A DNA stretch of 64,000 nt from Brenneria salicis ATCC 15712 = DSM 30166 (GTDB taxonomy: Bacteria; Pseudomonadota; Gammaproteobacteria; Enterobacterales; Enterobacteriaceae), in NCBI RefSeq assembly GCF_003315515.1, contig NZ_QNRY01000001.1, positions 62,001 to 126,000 of the forward strand, given 5' to 3'. The notes beneath the pieces were generated by a model. The model worked only from the letters and a program-made list of their open reading frames with translations. It did not search any database and was not told the origin of the DNA. The translations under genes and the position numbers were made by a program. Positions 1-9,775 of the stretch are shown here, piece by piece (positions within the stretch are counted from its first letter, which is position 1; each line of letters starts with the position of its first letter).

Positions 1-302
1 AGTTGGGCCGTAAAGACGACCTGCTGGAAGTGGCGATGGAGTTGGAAAATATCGCGCTGAACGATCCATACTTCATTGAGAAGAAACTGTATCCAAACGT
101 CGATTTCTACTCAGGCATCATCCTGAAAGCAATGGGGATCCCGTCTTCCATGTTCACCGTTATCTTCGCCATGGCGCGTACTGTCGGCTGGATCGCGCAC
201 TGGAACGAAATGCACGACGACGGCATCAAGATTGCTCGTCCGCGTCAGTTATACACCGGCTATGCTAAACGCGATTTCGAATCCAACCTGAAAAACGATT
301 AA
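1..302 (+). CDS. gltA: Citrate synthase, C-terminal part (partial at window edge)
   Basis: This is the last 99 codons of type II citrate synthase, which condenses oxaloacetate and acetyl-CoA to citrate at the entry of the TCA cycle in the cytosol. The gene enters from the left edge; the first in-frame codon (TTG at 3) is an internal Leu, not a start. If the total length is the usual 427 residues, the visible Asp in YPNVDFYSG falls at position 362, and the Arg residues of ARTVGW and ARPRQLY fall at 387 and 407, which are the known catalytic and substrate-binding positions of the E. coli enzyme. The strong hairpin after the stop closes the transcript. Confidence 0.97.
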   Translation, partial: LGRKDDLLEVAMELENIALNDPYFIEKKLYPNVDFYSGIILKAMGIPSSMFTVIFAMARTVGWIAHWNEMHDDGIKIARPRQLYTGYAKRDFESNLKND

Positions 303-321
303 TCGCTTCAGTGAAGCAAAA

Positions 322-346
322 CAAAGGCCGGAACCGCCGGCCTTTG
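322..346 (+). terminator. Terminator hairpin after gltA
   Basis: A perfect 10-bp inverted repeat (CAAAGGCCGG with its complement) surrounds a 5-nt loop, 20 nt after the gltA stop. The T-run after it is short and interrupted, so efficiency is uncertain, but position and GC-rich stem fit an intrinsic terminator. It also separates gltA from the convergent pxp genes. Confidence 0.75.
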
Positions 347-457
347 TCGTTCGTATAATCCCATCTCAGCATTTTTCGCCCATTTTCAAACGCCGTGATC
401 AGTACGCTGTTCATCCGCTCTCGTAACCTCTCATCGCTACACTTCGAGGGGAAAGCA

Positions 458-1195
458 TTACGCCGCCGCCACTTGTATCTGATGTTGGGAGAAACAATTA
501 CGCAATTTGCGTGCGAACGTCAGCGCGTGCAGGCCATCGCCGTGTACGCACACGGTATCCGCGTGTACCTGCACCCAGGTACCATCGCTGGCCCGAACTC
601 GCCCGCGCTGGATCATTTCCAGCGTTTGCGCCAACGCCAGATCATCGCTGTTGATCAACGCGCCCGATTGCTTGCGGGGAACCAGCGAACCGTCAGGCAA
701 ATAACAACGATCGGCAAACACTTCCTGACGCGTCGCCAATCCCAGACGCTGTCCGGCGCGAATCAGTTCGCTGCCCGCCAACCCCACCAGACGCAGCGCC
801 GGATTAATCAACCTTACCGCTCGTGCGATGGCATCCGCCAGGGCCGGATCGCGCGCCGCCTGATTGTAGAGCATGCCATGCGGCTTTACATGCGACAGTT
901 TGCCGCCCTCCGCCACGACAATCGCATTCAACGCGCCAAGCTGGTAAAGCACCTGCGCAAAGACCGTCTCCGCGGGCAGATTCATCTCTCTGCGTCCGAA
1001 GTTTTCGCGATCGGGAAACCCTGGATGCGCGCCTAACGCCACGCCATAGTCAATCCCCCAGCGCACCGACTGCCGCATGGTTTGCGCATCTCCCGCATGA
1101 AATCCACAGGCAATGTTTGCCGAACTGACCAGTTTCAGTAACGCTTCATCATTTTCGCCGCCTTCACCCAGATCGGCATTCAGATCAATAATCAT
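458..1195 (-). CDS. pxpA: 5-oxoprolinase subunit A (LamB/YcsF family)
   Basis: 245 residues, as usual for the family. PxpA works with PxpB and PxpC to open 5-oxoproline (pyroglutamate) to glutamate using ATP; 5-oxoproline arises as a damage product of glutamine and glutamate. The N-terminus [12 protein letters not shown] and the later [11 protein letters not shown] and [11 protein letters not shown] segments are family signatures. An upstream in-frame start at 1255 would add 20 residues encoded inside pxpC; the start at 1195 matches the family N-terminus and gives an 11-bp overlap with the pxpC stop, typical of a coupled operon. It is the last gene of pxpB-pxpC-pxpA. In K-12 nei follows; here nothing follows before gltA. 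Confidence 0.93.
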   Translation of the reverse strand: MIIDLNADLGEGGENDEALLKLVSSANIACGFHAGDAQTMRQSVRWGIDYGVALGAHPGFPDRENFGRREMNLPAETVFAQVLYQLGALNAIVVAEGGKLSHVKPHGMLYNQAARDPALADAIARAVRLINPALRLVGLAGSELIRAGQRLGLATRQEVFADRCYLPDGSLVPRKQSGALINSDDLALAQTLEMIQRGRVRASDGTWVQVHADTVCVHGDGLHALTFARKLRNCFSQHQIQVAAA

Positions 1196-2114
1196 GCAGC
1201 CTCCACGCCAATTGCTCCAGATAGCGCTGCTGTTCTTGTGCCGCTTGCTGAGCATCGCTCAGCGTACAACGGATGAAATGGATCGGTTCGCCAAGACGGA
1301 TTTGCGCCAGATGATAAAGATCGGCTTCAATCACGCAGGCGATGCGTGGGTAACCGCCGGTGGTTTGCGCATCGGCCAGCAGCACGATCGGATGACCGCC
1401 ATGCGGCACCTGCACAACGCCAGGCAGTAAACCATGCGACGACATTTCACGCTGCGTCGTTCGTTGCAGCGCCGGCCCTTGTAGCCGGTATCCCATCCGG
1501 TTGCTTTGCGGACTCAGGTGCCAGGGAGTTCGCCAGAATATCTCCTGCGCTTCCTCGCTGAACTCCTGATATTCCGGTCCGGGCAGCGCCCGCACACGGT
1601 TTCCAAACAGCAACTGTTTAACCCCTGTTTCCCTGGTTGGCAATCGGGTGGCGGTTCCCAGTAAAAGCTCATCGCCGTCCGCCAGCAAACGTCCGGCGAA
1701 ACCACCAAAACCCGCCTTTGAATCGGTACTACGCGATCCCAATGCTTCCGGCACATCAATACCGCCTGAGAACGCCAGATAACTGCGCATACCGTGACGT
1801 GGTAAATACATTTTCAATATCTGTCCGGCTTTTACGGCAAAACGCCAGCCGGTCCATAACGGTTTGCCATCCAAATCGGCATGGCAGTCGGCCCCGGTCA
1901 GCGCCACCCAACAAGGCGACGTAAACGTGGCGACCAATTTTCCCAGCGTAATCTCCAGCGCCGCGGCATCTTCCGCATTGCCGACCAGCAGATTGGCCAG
2001 CTTCAGCGCGGGAATATCCAGCGCGCCGGATTGACTGATCCCCAGACGGCGGAAACCCTGTCTGCCAGTATCCTGAACCGAGGTATGCAATCCAGCATGG
2101 ATGATTTTCAGCAT
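1185..2114 (-). CDS. pxpC: 5-oxoprolinase subunit C (biotin-dependent carboxyltransferase-like)
   Basis: 309 residues, matching YbgK/PxpC. This subunit belongs to the allophanate hydrolase subunit 2 (KipA/AHS2) fold and pairs with PxpB as the ATP-dependent half of 5-oxoprolinase. The N-terminal segment [17 protein letters not shown] and the [19 protein letters not shown] region are diagnostic. The ATG at 2114 has a near-perfect Shine-Dalgarno (AAGGAGG) and overlaps the 3' end of pxpB by 7 bp; its own 3' end overlaps pxpA. The three genes therefore look translationally coupled. Confidence 0.94.
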   Translation of the reverse strand: MLKIIHAGLHTSVQDTGRQGFRRLGISQSGALDIPALKLANLLVGNAEDAAALEITLGKLVATFTSPCWVALTGADCHADLDGKPLWTGWRFAVKAGQILKMYLPRHGMRSYLAFSGGIDVPEALGSRSTDSKAGFGGFAGRLLADGDELLLGTATRLPTRETGVKQLLFGNRVRALPGPEYQEFSEEAQEIFWRTPWHLSPQSNRMGYRLQGPALQRTTQREMSSHGLLPGVVQVPHGGHPIVLLADAQTTGGYPRIACVIEADLYHLAQIRLGEPIHFIRCTLSDAQQAAQEQQRYLEQLAWRLHDY

Positions 2115-2764
2115 ACGCCCTCCTTCTGCGGCACAAAGCGAATGTTATCGCCAGGCCGCAGCAAGGTGGGAGGCATGGTTTGCGGATTGAACAACGTCAA
2201 CAATGTACGGCCAATCAACTGCCAACCGCCCGGCGTCGCCAACGGATAAATCCCGGTCTGCGCGCCGCCGATGCCCACTGATCCCGCCGCCACCCGCAAA
2301 CGCGGCTCAGCGCGGCGCGGCATATGCAGCCGTTCATCCAGCCCGCCCAGATAGGCAAAACCCGGTTGGAAACCCAGGAAATAAACGACATATCTGGCGG
2401 CGGCATGCGCCTCCACCACCTGCCGTTCGGTCAGGCGGCAATGATGAGCGACGACATCCAGATCCGGCCCGGCCTCGCCGCCGTAAAAGACGGGAACGTC
2501 AATATCACGCGGATCGAATATCAGCGACTCGCTCTGTTCCCACCAGCGTTGCAGACGTTCGACAGCATCAAGCGCCACCTGCTGCGGATGCGCCAGCAGC
2601 ACGGTCAGGTTATTCATGCCGGGAATGGCTTCCAGCACTTCGGCATGATGGTTCAAACGCTCAGCGAGGCCCCAGATACGTTGCTGACTTTGCAACGTCA
2701 TCGGCGGTTCCAGTTCCAGAACGACTGTTTTCTCGCCCAGCAGATAACACCTTGCTCTTTGCAC
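2108..2764 (-). CDS. pxpB: 5-oxoprolinase subunit B (KipI-like)
   Basis: 218 residues, matching YbgJ/PxpB over its whole length. It is an allophanate hydrolase subunit 1 (KipI) family protein and the partner of PxpC. Visible signatures are [13 protein letters not shown], the [16 protein letters not shown] stretch and [18 protein letters not shown]. The start is GTG at 2764, with AGGAG five bases before it, and the resulting MQRARCYL N-terminus agrees with the K-12 protein. It is the first gene of the pxp operon; the 200-bp gap to ybgI leaves room for its own promoter, although I cannot point to one with confidence. Confidence 0.93.
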   Translation of the reverse strand: MQRARCYLLGEKTVVLELEPPMTLQSQQRIWGLAERLNHHAEVLEAIPGMNNLTVLLAHPQQVALDAVERLQRWWEQSESLIFDPRDIDVPVFYGGEAGPDLDVVAHHCRLTERQVVEAHAAARYVVYFLGFQPGFAYLGGLDERLHMPRRAEPRLRVAAGSVGIGGAQTGIYPLATPGGWQLIGRTLLTLFNPQTMPPTLLRPGDNIRFVPQKEGVC

Positions 2765-2964
2765 CTTTTCTCCTGAATGACGCTATCATTGCTTTTTCCT
2801 ATTATTTGAAAAGCAATAAGGATGCCAACATGATAGAGATTGATCGCTAAAAATGAAAAGCGGCGGTTCCGCCAGCGAACAATACATGCCAGCGGAAAGC
2901 ACATTGCCGCGCCTTCACCCAATACAAGCCTTGCCGCGCATGATATGCGCCAGCGGACTCGCCA

Positions 2965-3708
2965 TCAGGCCGGGTTGGGAATATCAATAAATGTCACATC
3001 CACGTGGTGATGTTGAGCCAACCATTCACCCAACGCGCGAATGCCGCCCCGCTCGGTGGCGTGGTGTCCGGCGGCAAAGAAATTCAGCCTCATTTCACGG
3101 GCGATATGAATCGTCTTTTCGGACACTTCGCCGGTGATAAACGCATCAACGCCGAACCTGGCGGCTTGTTCAATAAAGCCCTGACCGCCGCCGGTACACC
3201 ATGCAATACGTTGTATCTGTTGCGGTGCATTATCCCCACAATGCAGCACAGAACGCCCCAAACGGTTTTCCAGACGGCGACAAAAAGCATCGTTACTCAT
3301 CGGCTGCGCGAGTTCGCCATAAGGTACTAGCGGTTCAACCATACCCAGCACATTGATATCCAACAGCGCCGCCAGTTGTGCGTTATTGCCTAACAGCGGA
3401 TGCACATCCAGTGGTAAATGGTAGCCATATAGATTGATATCGTTGACCAGCAGCGTTTTCAAACGATGCCGTTTCATACCGCTGACCACCGGGGACTCGT
3501 TTTTCCAAAAATAACCGTGGTGAACCAGTATGGCGTCCGCCTGATGGTCAACCGCCGCATCCAGCAACGCCTGCGACGCCGTTACGCCGGTAACGATACG
3601 TTGAACCTCATCGCGCCCTTCCACCTGCAAACCATTCGGCGCATAGTCCTGAAACATCTCGACACTCAGCAATTCATTGATTAGCTTTTCCAAATCATTA
3701 TTACGCAT
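2965..3708 (-). CDS. ybgI: NIF3-family metal-binding protein YbgI
   Basis: 247 residues from the ATG at 3708, the same length as E. coli YbgI (Nif3-like, di-metal centre, toroidal hexamer). Metal-ligand signatures are visible: the HHGYFW segment, the LPLDVHP segment, and near the C-terminus the GHHATERGGIRAL motif. The biochemical function is not firmly known; it is often described as a GTP cyclohydrolase I type 2 homolog. A longer in-frame version from 3765 would run into phrB and lacks family support. The chosen start overlaps the phrB stop by 8 bp, so the two genes are probably co-transcribed. In K-12 the transporter gene dtpD lies between them and is missing here. Confidence 0.92.
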   Translation of the reverse strand: MRNNDLEKLINELLSVEMFQDYAPNGLQVEGRDEVQRIVTGVTASQALLDAAVDHQADAILVHHGYFWKNESPVVSGMKRHRLKTLLVNDINLYGYHLPLDVHPLLGNNAQLAALLDINVLGMVEPLVPYGELAQPMSNDAFCRRLENRLGRSVLHCGDNAPQQIQRIAWCTGGGQGFIEQAARFGVDAFITGEVSEKTIHIAREMRLNFFAAGHHATERGGIRALGEWLAQHHHVDVTFIDIPNPA

Positions 3709-5167
3709 ACTTGCTCTTCTCTTTCTGTTCATTATTTGCCGCGCTCGCGCTTTTAGCGGCTGCAAATGCCGCCAGCGTTTGCTGTCTGGCCGTTTTATGA
3801 TCGACGATGGGACGGGGATAATTTAACGCACAGCGCTGTTTATCAGCCCAGCGATAAGGTTGATGGATCGCGTTATCCGGCACTTCCGCCAACTCTGGCA
3901 CAAATTGGCGGATAAACTTACCCTGCGGATCAAAGCGCTCGCCCTGAGTGGTGGGATTGAAAATACGGAAGTACGGCGCGGCATCGGTACCTGTCGAGGC
4001 TGCCCATTGCCAGCCGCCATTATTAGCCGCCAAATCGCCGTCCAGCAGGTGCTGCATAAAATAGCGCTCGCCGTGACGCCAATCGATAAGTAAATCTTTT
4101 ACTAAAAAACTGGCGCAAATCATACGTAAACGATTATGCATCCACCCGGTTTGATTTAACTGCCGCATAGCGGCATCAACGATCGGATAACCGGTTTGTC
4201 CCTGTTGCCAGGCGGCCAAATCCTGCGGCGACTGACGCCACTGAATCCCTTGCGTCCAGCGGGTAAACGGTTGGTGTTTGCATAAGGCCGGCCATGCGAC
4301 CAGCAAATGACGATAAAACTCACGCCAGATCAATTCATTAAGCCAGATAAACGCGCCGCCTTCCCGCCACTCCAGTAGATCAGGACATTCCGCACGCAGG
4401 CGATTGAAGCACTGACGCGGCGAAATCACCCCCACCGCCAGATAAGGCGAGAGTTTGCTGGTCCCTGCCAACGCTGGTAGATCGCGCTGTCGATGATAAT
4501 CCTGCACCTGCTCGCGGCAAAAACGTCTAAGCCGCTGCATCGCGGCCTGTTCGCCCACCGGAAAATCGTGGTCGATAGCCTGTAGGGGATGATTGAAGGG
4601 TGCCGGAGCGTGGATGATATCGATCGCCCCGCCGTTTCGGACAGAAGGAGCAGACACAGAGCGGGTGTCCGTTTCCAGCAGACGTTTAATAAACGCCTGG
4701 CGGAACGGCGTAAACATCTTAAACATCTCACCGTTTCCGGTCAGCACGCTTCCCGGCGGTAACAGCAAGCTGTCGTCAAAACCGTGGCATACCGCCCGAT
4801 CCGCCAGCAATATCTCGAGTTGTTGATCGCGCTGACGCTCGTTGATTTCATACTGCCGGTTATAGAACAGATGCGTTACTTGCTGTTGTCGGCAGAATGC
4901 CGCCAGCCAGTTCACCGCCTCGGCAAAATCGGGACATTCATGGTAATGAAGCGCTATCCCCTTTTCGGCCAGCGCCTGCTGCACCGCCTTGAGATTTTCC
5001 AGCAAGAATGCCGCCTGACGCGCGGGCATATCGTGCCGCCGCCATTGCCTCGGCGTCGCAATGAATACCGCTAGCACCCGCGCCTGCGGATCATCGCAGG
5101 CCGCCGCAAGCGCCAGATTATCGGTAATGCGTAAATCGTTGCGCAGCCAGACCAGGTGAGTGCTCAT
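3701..5167 (-). CDS. phrB: Deoxyribodipyrimidine photo-lyase (CPD photolyase)
   Basis: 488 residues, slightly longer than the 472 of E. coli PhrB because of a Lys/Ala/Ser-rich C-terminal tail. The enzyme uses blue light, FADH- and an antenna pterin to split cyclobutane pyrimidine dimers in DNA. The N-terminal antenna domain begins HLVWLRNDLRITDN. The FAD-binding C-terminal half carries TGWMHNRLRM, the NGGWQWAASTGTDAAPYFRI signature and FNPTTQGERFD; the Trp of the NGGWQWA motif belongs to the electron-transfer chain to FAD. The ATG at 5167 is preceded by GAGGA. It lies downstream of ybgA (21-bp gap), as in K-12. Confidence 0.97.
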   Translation of the reverse strand: MSTHLVWLRNDLRITDNLALAAACDDPQARVLAVFIATPRQWRRHDMPARQAAFLLENLKAVQQALAEKGIALHYHECPDFAEAVNWLAAFCRQQQVTHLFYNRQYEINERQRDQQLEILLADRAVCHGFDDSLLLPPGSVLTGNGEMFKMFTPFRQAFIKRLLETDTRSVSAPSVRNGGAIDIIHAPAPFNHPLQAIDHDFPVGEQAAMQRLRRFCREQVQDYHRQRDLPALAGTSKLSPYLAVGVISPRQCFNRLRAECPDLLEWREGGAFIWLNELIWREFYRHLLVAWPALCKHQPFTRWTQGIQWRQSPQDLAAWQQGQTGYPIVDAAMRQLNQTGWMHNRLRMICASFLVKDLLIDWRHGERYFMQHLLDGDLAANNGGWQWAASTGTDAAPYFRIFNPTTQGERFDPQGKFIRQFVPELAEVPDNAIHQPYRWADKQRCALNYPRPIVDHKTARQQTLAAFAAAKSASAANNEQKEKSKYA

Positions 5168-5188
5168 AAATCATCCTCTATCTGTCCG

Positions 5189-6148
5189 TCAGTGACCATA
5201 GCGCAGTCTCAGCGCTTCGGGATAAGGCTCGAAATAGCGCTGCTGCGCCAGATAAGCATCAGGATATTCCGCCATATAATGTTTGAGCAGGGTGATAGGC
5301 GCCAGCAAGGGCTGCAAGCCCTGCCGGTAGCGGTCTATCAGTTGGGCCAGTTCCTGCCGTTGCTGGGCGTTGAGTTGACGCCGGAAATAGCCCTGAACAT
5401 GCATCAGCACATTGGTGTGGTTGCGCCGCGTCGCCGGATGCGCCAGCAGTTTCATCAGCCGCAGACGATATTCCACCATAAACGCCTCCAGCGATCCCCA
5501 CTCATCAATATCCGCCACAAAGCGGCCCAGCTCACGATATTCTGGCTGCGAATGCGCCAGCAACAACAGCTTATAGCGACTGTGAAAACCAATCAGCGCA
5601 CTGCGGCTAAGCCCCTGCCGCCAGAGTTGGTGCAATTCATGCAGCGTATAAACCCGCTCAATAAAATTTTCACGTAGCCCTGGATCATGTAAACGTCCGT
5701 CTTCCTCCACTGGCAACCAGGGCATCTGGCGCAGCAATTCCTGCGTAAACAAGCCTACGCCGCTTTTACGCGCATTTTTCTGTGATTCGTCATAGACTTT
5801 CACCCGTTCCATACCGCAACTGGGCGATTTGGCGCAGACGATATACCCGCACAAATGGGTCAACTGGCTGACTTTCTGCGCTGAAAACGCCCGCATTTTA
5901 TCTGACACCTCCAGCGGCGAGCCGTTGCTGGCACGCAACGTGAGCGTATTTTCGCCCCCTTTTACCAACCTCAACGCCGGACGAGGCACCGGTAACCCCA
6001 CCGCCATTTCAGGACAAATCGGCTCAAAACGAAAATAGGGTGCAAGTTGCTCAACGGCAAATGCCAGACGCTTATGTCCCCCATCAAACCGCACCGGATT
6101 ACCCAGCAGACAGGCGCTGATACCCACCGGAATATGTTCGCACGTCAT
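5189..6148 (-). CDS. ybgA: DUF523-DUF1722 fusion protein (YbgA family)
   Basis: 319 residues in two parts. Residues about 1-150 are a DUF523 domain (ISACLLGNPVRFDGGHK, CAKSPSCGMERVKVY), with conserved Cys residues that suggest metal or redox chemistry. Residues about 190-310 are the DUF1722 domain that makes up the whole of the 169-residue E. coli YbgA (LLLLAHSQPEYRELGR, HPATRRNHTNVLMHVQGYF). The function is unknown; the conserved pairing with photolyase suggests a link to DNA damage or light stress, which is inference only. The two-domain form is known from other proteobacteria, so this is probably the ancestral version rather than a new fusion. Confidence 0.88.
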   Translation of the reverse strand: MTCEHIPVGISACLLGNPVRFDGGHKRLAFAVEQLAPYFRFEPICPEMAVGLPVPRPALRLVKGGENTLTLRASNGSPLEVSDKMRAFSAQKVSQLTHLCGYIVCAKSPSCGMERVKVYDESQKNARKSGVGLFTQELLRQMPWLPVEEDGRLHDPGLRENFIERVYTLHELHQLWRQGLSRSALIGFHSRYKLLLLAHSQPEYRELGRFVADIDEWGSLEAFMVEYRLRLMKLLAHPATRRNHTNVLMHVQGYFRRQLNAQQRQELAQLIDRYRQGLQPLLAPITLLKHYMAEYPDAYLAQQRYFEPYPEALRLRYGH

Positions 6149-6347
6149 TCTTCGCCCTTACAGAAGTTTCTCTCTGTTCAGCATAGCGGATTTTGCGCTT
6201 TTTCTGTTTAGACGACGGAGAAAATAAGGTAATAAATCATGATATTGACGGAGATTACGGACGAAAAAAACCTCGCCAGAGCAAGGTCGGACAGCGGTTC
6301 GCGATTAACCAGGACAAGCCGATGCCACGTAGCGGCATCATGTTGTA

Positions 6348-6554
6348 TCAGTAAAAATCACTGCCCGCAGCTTCGGATTGCGCCATCCATACCGGTTTGT
6401 CGCTGGTTTTTACCCATACCCGATGCAGATAGCTGTAAAAACGCGCCCGATCACGACGGAACAGCATCACCGGCAAAGCCACAATGCCGATGAATACGAC
6501 AGCAATGCGGCGCAGGAAAATACGGTGTAAAGGATAAGCAGTATAGAGTGACAT
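6348..6554 (-). CDS. ybfA: Small membrane-associated protein YbfA (DUF2517)
   Basis: 68 residues, the exact length of E. coli YbfA. The C-terminal half ([14 protein letters not shown] and SDKPVWM, ending in DFY) is nearly identical to the K-12 protein. One hydrophobic stretch at about residues 13-32 suggests a membrane anchor. The function is unknown. AGGAGGATCGTT precedes the ATG, giving a strong ribosome site. It stands alone: 200 bp separate it from ybgA downstream, and the region upstream is non-coding. Confidence 0.9.
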   Translation of the reverse strand: MSLYTAYPLHRIFLRRIAVVFIGIVALPVMLFRRDRARFYSYLHRVWVKTSDKPVWMAQSEAAGSDFY

Positions 6555-6870
6555 AACGATCCTCCTTTAGGGGACGCCTCACATGAATCATAAAATTGAA
6601 GCCGGGATATTGATTAAAATTTTATCGCTTTTAATGAAATTTTACTACTCATCCGACCAGGAAGATTAAATAATCGCCAGATCATTCGTAATTTCGTCAT
6701 TGAATTACGGAATAGTTAAAAACAAACGCACCACTGGTTAAATTACAGCGCAATAATTGAGGTTATACCGTTTTACGCTCAACATTTACGTCCTCATACT
6801 AGTGATTGACAGCCACTCGGCGTAGCATTGCCATTCTGTTTTTCATACCTGTTTTCGGGGAGATATCGTC
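6555..6870. other. Intergenic region between divergent ybfA and the EamA gene
   Basis: 316 bp, AT-rich in the middle (about 6600-6760), with no credible open reading frame. It must hold the promoters of both divergent genes. A possible sigma-70 -35 box TTGACA sits at 6806-6811; the hexamer 17 bp further on (TGCCAT) is a poor -10, so I do not call a promoter. A Shine-Dalgarno GGGGAGA precedes the ATG at 6871. Confidence 0.5.
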
Positions 6871-7299
6871 ATGAGCAGTTGGTTACTCTATGCGTTGCTT
6901 TCCGCACTATGCGCTGCGCTGGTTGCACTGTTTGGGAAAATTGGTCTGCAAAATCTTGATGCCAACACCGCAACGGCGATCCGTGCCGTCATCATGGCGC
7001 TCTTTCTGGTCGGCGTCGTGGTCGCTCAGGGAAAAATCGCGTTGGTGGGTGATATCCTCACCCATAAAAAAGCGCTGCTGTTCATTGTATTGAGCGGCGT
7101 GGCGGGCGCGCTGTCATGGCTGTTCTATTTTGTCGCGCTGAAAAACGGCAATGTCGCTCAGGTAGCGCCTATCGATAAGCTGAGCGTGGTGTTTGCCGTG
7201 GTGCTGGCGGTGCTACTGCTGGGGGAAAAGATTTCGCTGGTGGCCGGCGCAGGCGTGGCGCTGATTTCAGCAGGCGCGTTAATGGTGGCGTTGGGATAA
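6871..7299 (+). CDS. EamA-family membrane transporter, half-size
   Basis: 142 residues with about five hydrophobic segments, corresponding to one EamA (DUF6) unit of the drug/metabolite transporter superfamily; most family members have two such units and ten helices. The segment VSGVAGALSWLFYFVALKNG-like, followed by APIDKLSVVFAVVLAVLLLGE near the middle, is typical of EamA repeats. Half-size members probably act as dimers. The substrate is unknown. It is a single-gene unit closed by a hairpin. The start ATG has GGGGAGA seven bases upstream. Confidence 0.82.
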   Translation: MSSWLLYALLSALCAALVALFGKIGLQNLDANTATAIRAVIMALFLVGVVVAQGKIALVGDILTHKKALLFIVLSGVAGALSWLFYFVALKNGNVAQVAPIDKLSVVFAVVLAVLLLGEKISLVAGAGVALISAGALMVALG

Positions 7300-7318
7300 G
7301 GCGCTGCAAGCAGCGCCT
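7299..7318. terminator. Hairpin between EamA gene and pgm (convergent)
   Basis: A perfect 8-bp inverted repeat (AGGCGCTG / CAGCGCCT) with a CAAG loop overlaps the stop codon of the EamA gene and lies 22 bp beyond the pgm stop. There is no clear T-run on either strand, so it is a weak terminator candidate that could act in both directions. Confidence 0.5.
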
Positions 7319-7339
7319 GAGTACGATTTAACAGGCAAT

Positions 7340-8983
7340 TTAACTGGCATTCGCCAATACATTACTGACAATCTCCACCGCTTCTTTCTCGATACGTTCC
7401 CGGTGCTCAGCGCCGAGGAAACTCTCGCAATAGATCTTGTAAGCTTCTTCCGTACCAGAAGGCCGCGCGGCAAACCAGCCGTTATCGGTCATCACTTTCA
7501 ACCCGCCGATAGCCGCGCCATTACCCGGCGCCGTCGTCAAGCGGGCAGTGATGGCATCGCCCGCAAGTGTGCTCGCCGACACCTGTTCTGGCGATAGCCT
7601 GGACAACGCCGCTTTCTGCGCTTGGGTGGCCGATGCCTGAATACGGTTATAGCTCGGCGCGCCAAAGCGCTGCGCCAGATCGTCATAGTGCTGTTGCGGG
7701 TTTTTCCCGGTTACGGCGGTAATTTCCGCCGCCAACAGACACATAATGATCCCGTCTTTATCCGTCGACCACGGCGTACCATCGAAACGCAGGAACGACG
7801 CGCCCGCGCTTTCTTCGCCGCCGAAGCCAAAGCTGCCGTCGAACAGACCATCAACAAACCATTTAAAACCGACCGGCACTTCCACCAGCTTACGGCCCAG
7901 ATCGGCGACGACCCGATCGATCATGGCGCTGGAAACCAGCGTCTTACCAACCGCGACGGATTCTCCCCACTGTGGGCGATGCTGGAACAGGTAATTGATG
8001 GATACCGCCAGATAGTGATTCGGGTTCATCAGACCGGCTGGCGTCACGATGCCATGACGGTCATAGTCGGGATCATTGGCAAATGCCAGATCGAATTTGT
8101 CACGCAGCGCCAGCAATCCAGCCATTGCCGATACTGACGAGCAGTCCATGCGGATGACGCCATCGTGATCCAGCGTCATAAAGCGGAATGTCTGATCAAC
8201 GGCATCATTCACCAGCGTCAGATCCAGCTTGTAATGCTCGGCAATGCGCTGCCAGTAAGCGATACCGGAACCGCCCAGCGGATCAACGCCCAGTTTCAGG
8301 CCAGCGCGTTGAATGGCCGCCATATCCACTACGCTGGTCAGGCCTTCCACATACGGTTGCACCAGATCCTGTTCGTGCAGATAGCCGCTTTTCCACGCCT
8401 GATCCAACGTAATACGTTTTACGTCCCGCAATTCATCCGCCAGCAGCGCATTCGAGCGCTTTTCAACTACGCTGGTGAGATTGGTGTCCGCCGGCCCGCC
8501 GTTTGGCGGGTTATATTTGATGCCGCCGTCTTCCGGCGGGTTGTGCGACGGGGTAATCACGATGCCGTCAGCCTGTGCGCCGCCTTGACGGTTATGCGCC
8601 AGAATTGCGTTGGAAACCGCAGGCGTCGGCGTAAACCCATTATCCTGCTGAACAATCACATCCACACCGTTGGCGGTCAGCACTTCCAGTACCGAGATGA
8701 AAGCGGGTTCAGACAACGCATGCGTGTCTTTGCCAACGTAGCACGGGCCGCTGATGCCCTGCTTTTTACGCTCTTCAGCAATCGCCTGCGCAATCGCCAG
8801 AATATGCGTTTCATTAAAACTGTGACGACCTGCACTACCGCGGTGGCCGGAAGTACCAAACTTCACCGCATGGGCAGCATTTCCGACTTCCGGGCGCAAA
8901 ACATAGTATTGTGACGTTAACTGCGCCACATTGATTAAATCGCTTTGCCGGGTCGGTTGCCCTGCTCTTGGGTGATTAGCCAT
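7340..8983 (-). CDS. pgm: Phosphoglucomutase
   Basis: 547 residues, against 546 in E. coli. The enzyme interconverts glucose-1-phosphate and glucose-6-phosphate and links glycolysis with UDP-glucose, glycogen and envelope sugar synthesis. The phosphoserine loop [12 protein letters not shown], the metal-binding loop DPDYDRHG, the [10 protein letters not shown] sugar loop and the C-terminal phosphate loop [11 protein letters not shown] are all present. Two ATG codons are close together (8989 and 8983); AGGGAG lies 8 nt before the second but only 2 to 3 nt before the first, so 8983 is chosen. It follows seqA on the same strand with a 36-bp gap, as in K-12. Confidence 0.97.
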   Translation of the reverse strand: MANHPRAGQPTRQSDLINVAQLTSQYYVLRPEVGNAAHAVKFGTSGHRGSAGRHSFNETHILAIAQAIAEERKKQGISGPCYVGKDTHALSEPAFISVLEVLTANGVDVIVQQDNGFTPTPAVSNAILAHNRQGGAQADGIVITPSHNPPEDGGIKYNPPNGGPADTNLTSVVEKRSNALLADELRDVKRITLDQAWKSGYLHEQDLVQPYVEGLTSVVDMAAIQRAGLKLGVDPLGGSGIAYWQRIAEHYKLDLTLVNDAVDQTFRFMTLDHDGVIRMDCSSVSAMAGLLALRDKFDLAFANDPDYDRHGIVTPAGLMNPNHYLAVSINYLFQHRPQWGESVAVGKTLVSSAMIDRVVADLGRKLVEVPVGFKWFVDGLFDGSFGFGGEESAGASFLRFDGTPWSTDKDGIIMCLLAAEITAVTGKNPQQHYDDLAQRFGAPSYNRIQASATQAQKAALSRLSPEQVSASTLAGDAITARLTTAPGNGAAIGGLKVMTDNGWFAARPSGTEEAYKIYCESFLGAEHRERIEKEAVEIVSNVLANAS

Positions 8984-9019
8984 CGACATTTCTCCCTGAC
9001 GCTATTGTCAAATAAAGAG

Positions 9020-9556
9020 TTAGATAGTTCCGCAAACTTTCTCCGCCAGTTCCGCCGGGAACTGCATTGTCAGCATGATGTGCTCAATCATGCCGCGTTT
9101 ACGACCAGTATTCGTGTTGGTAATAACCCAGTATGGCGTATCCGGAATATGTTTGGGTTTGGTGTGCGTGCCATTCTGAAGTAAGGTTTGCTGATCGCCC
9201 GCAAAGTACACTCGCGTGCGGCCATGAAGTGATTCCGTCGCTTGCGCAAATTCCTGCGGCGACAAGGTGTAAAGGGTGGACAGTACCAGCATAAAGCGAT
9301 TGATTGCCTTAGACTGTTCAGCGTATTCATCCGACAACAGCAACTCGCGCATCATGCGGACCCGATCGCGCGCTCCCGGCGCCGATACCACTTGCGGCTG
9401 AGCCATGTCTGCCGGTTCCCGCGCTTGCGGCGCGGCGACCTGACCGGCGGTGAATTTCAGCATACGCCGTAAAATATCCGATGCGCTCTCGCCAATATGC
9501 TGTGTGTGACTGGCGATATAACGATAAAGCTCTTCGTCGACCTCAATAGTTTTCAT
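9020..9556 (-). CDS. seqA: Replication initiation sequestration protein SeqA
   Basis: 178 residues, close to the 181 of E. coli. SeqA binds hemimethylated GATC sites, sequesters oriC and the dnaA promoter after initiation, and organises new DNA. The N-terminal oligomerisation segment (MKTIEVDEELYRYIA) and the C-terminal DNA-binding domain (SLHGRTRVYFA, TPYWVITNTNTGRK) are highly conserved; the variable linker around residues 40-65 is shorter. An in-frame start at 9589 would add 11 residues (MIWVIKQYWIK) not found in the family, so the MKTIE start at 9556 is preferred. It is probably co-transcribed with pgm. Confidence 0.96.
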   Translation of the reverse strand: MKTIEVDEELYRYIASHTQHIGESASDILRRMLKFTAGQVAAPQAREPADMAQPQVVSAPGARDRVRMMRELLLSDEYAEQSKAINRFMLVLSTLYTLSPQEFAQATESLHGRTRVYFAGDQQTLLQNGTHTKPKHIPDTPYWVITNTNTGRKRGMIEHIMLTMQFPAELAEKVCGTI

Positions 9557-9775
9557 CTTTATCCAGTACTGTTTTATTACCCAAATCAATCGTCACGGAG
9601 TATACAAGCGATCAAACACTCGCGAACAGCAACATAGCGCAGACAAGACCAAAAGTCAGATTATGTCCCAATGTCGCCGCCTTTCCTCAAGTGGTAATAC
9701 CTGTTCTTTTGACGACAGCATAACGTTGTAAAGTCATGATACCCTAAGCGCCTGTCTCTCTGAATGAACTTCACC

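Noticed and set aside
395-1128. Plus-strand frames of 65 to 213 residues across the pxpA region
   Set aside because: They are shadows of pxpA on the other strand: rich in Arg, Pro and His, with no family resemblance and no ribosome sites.
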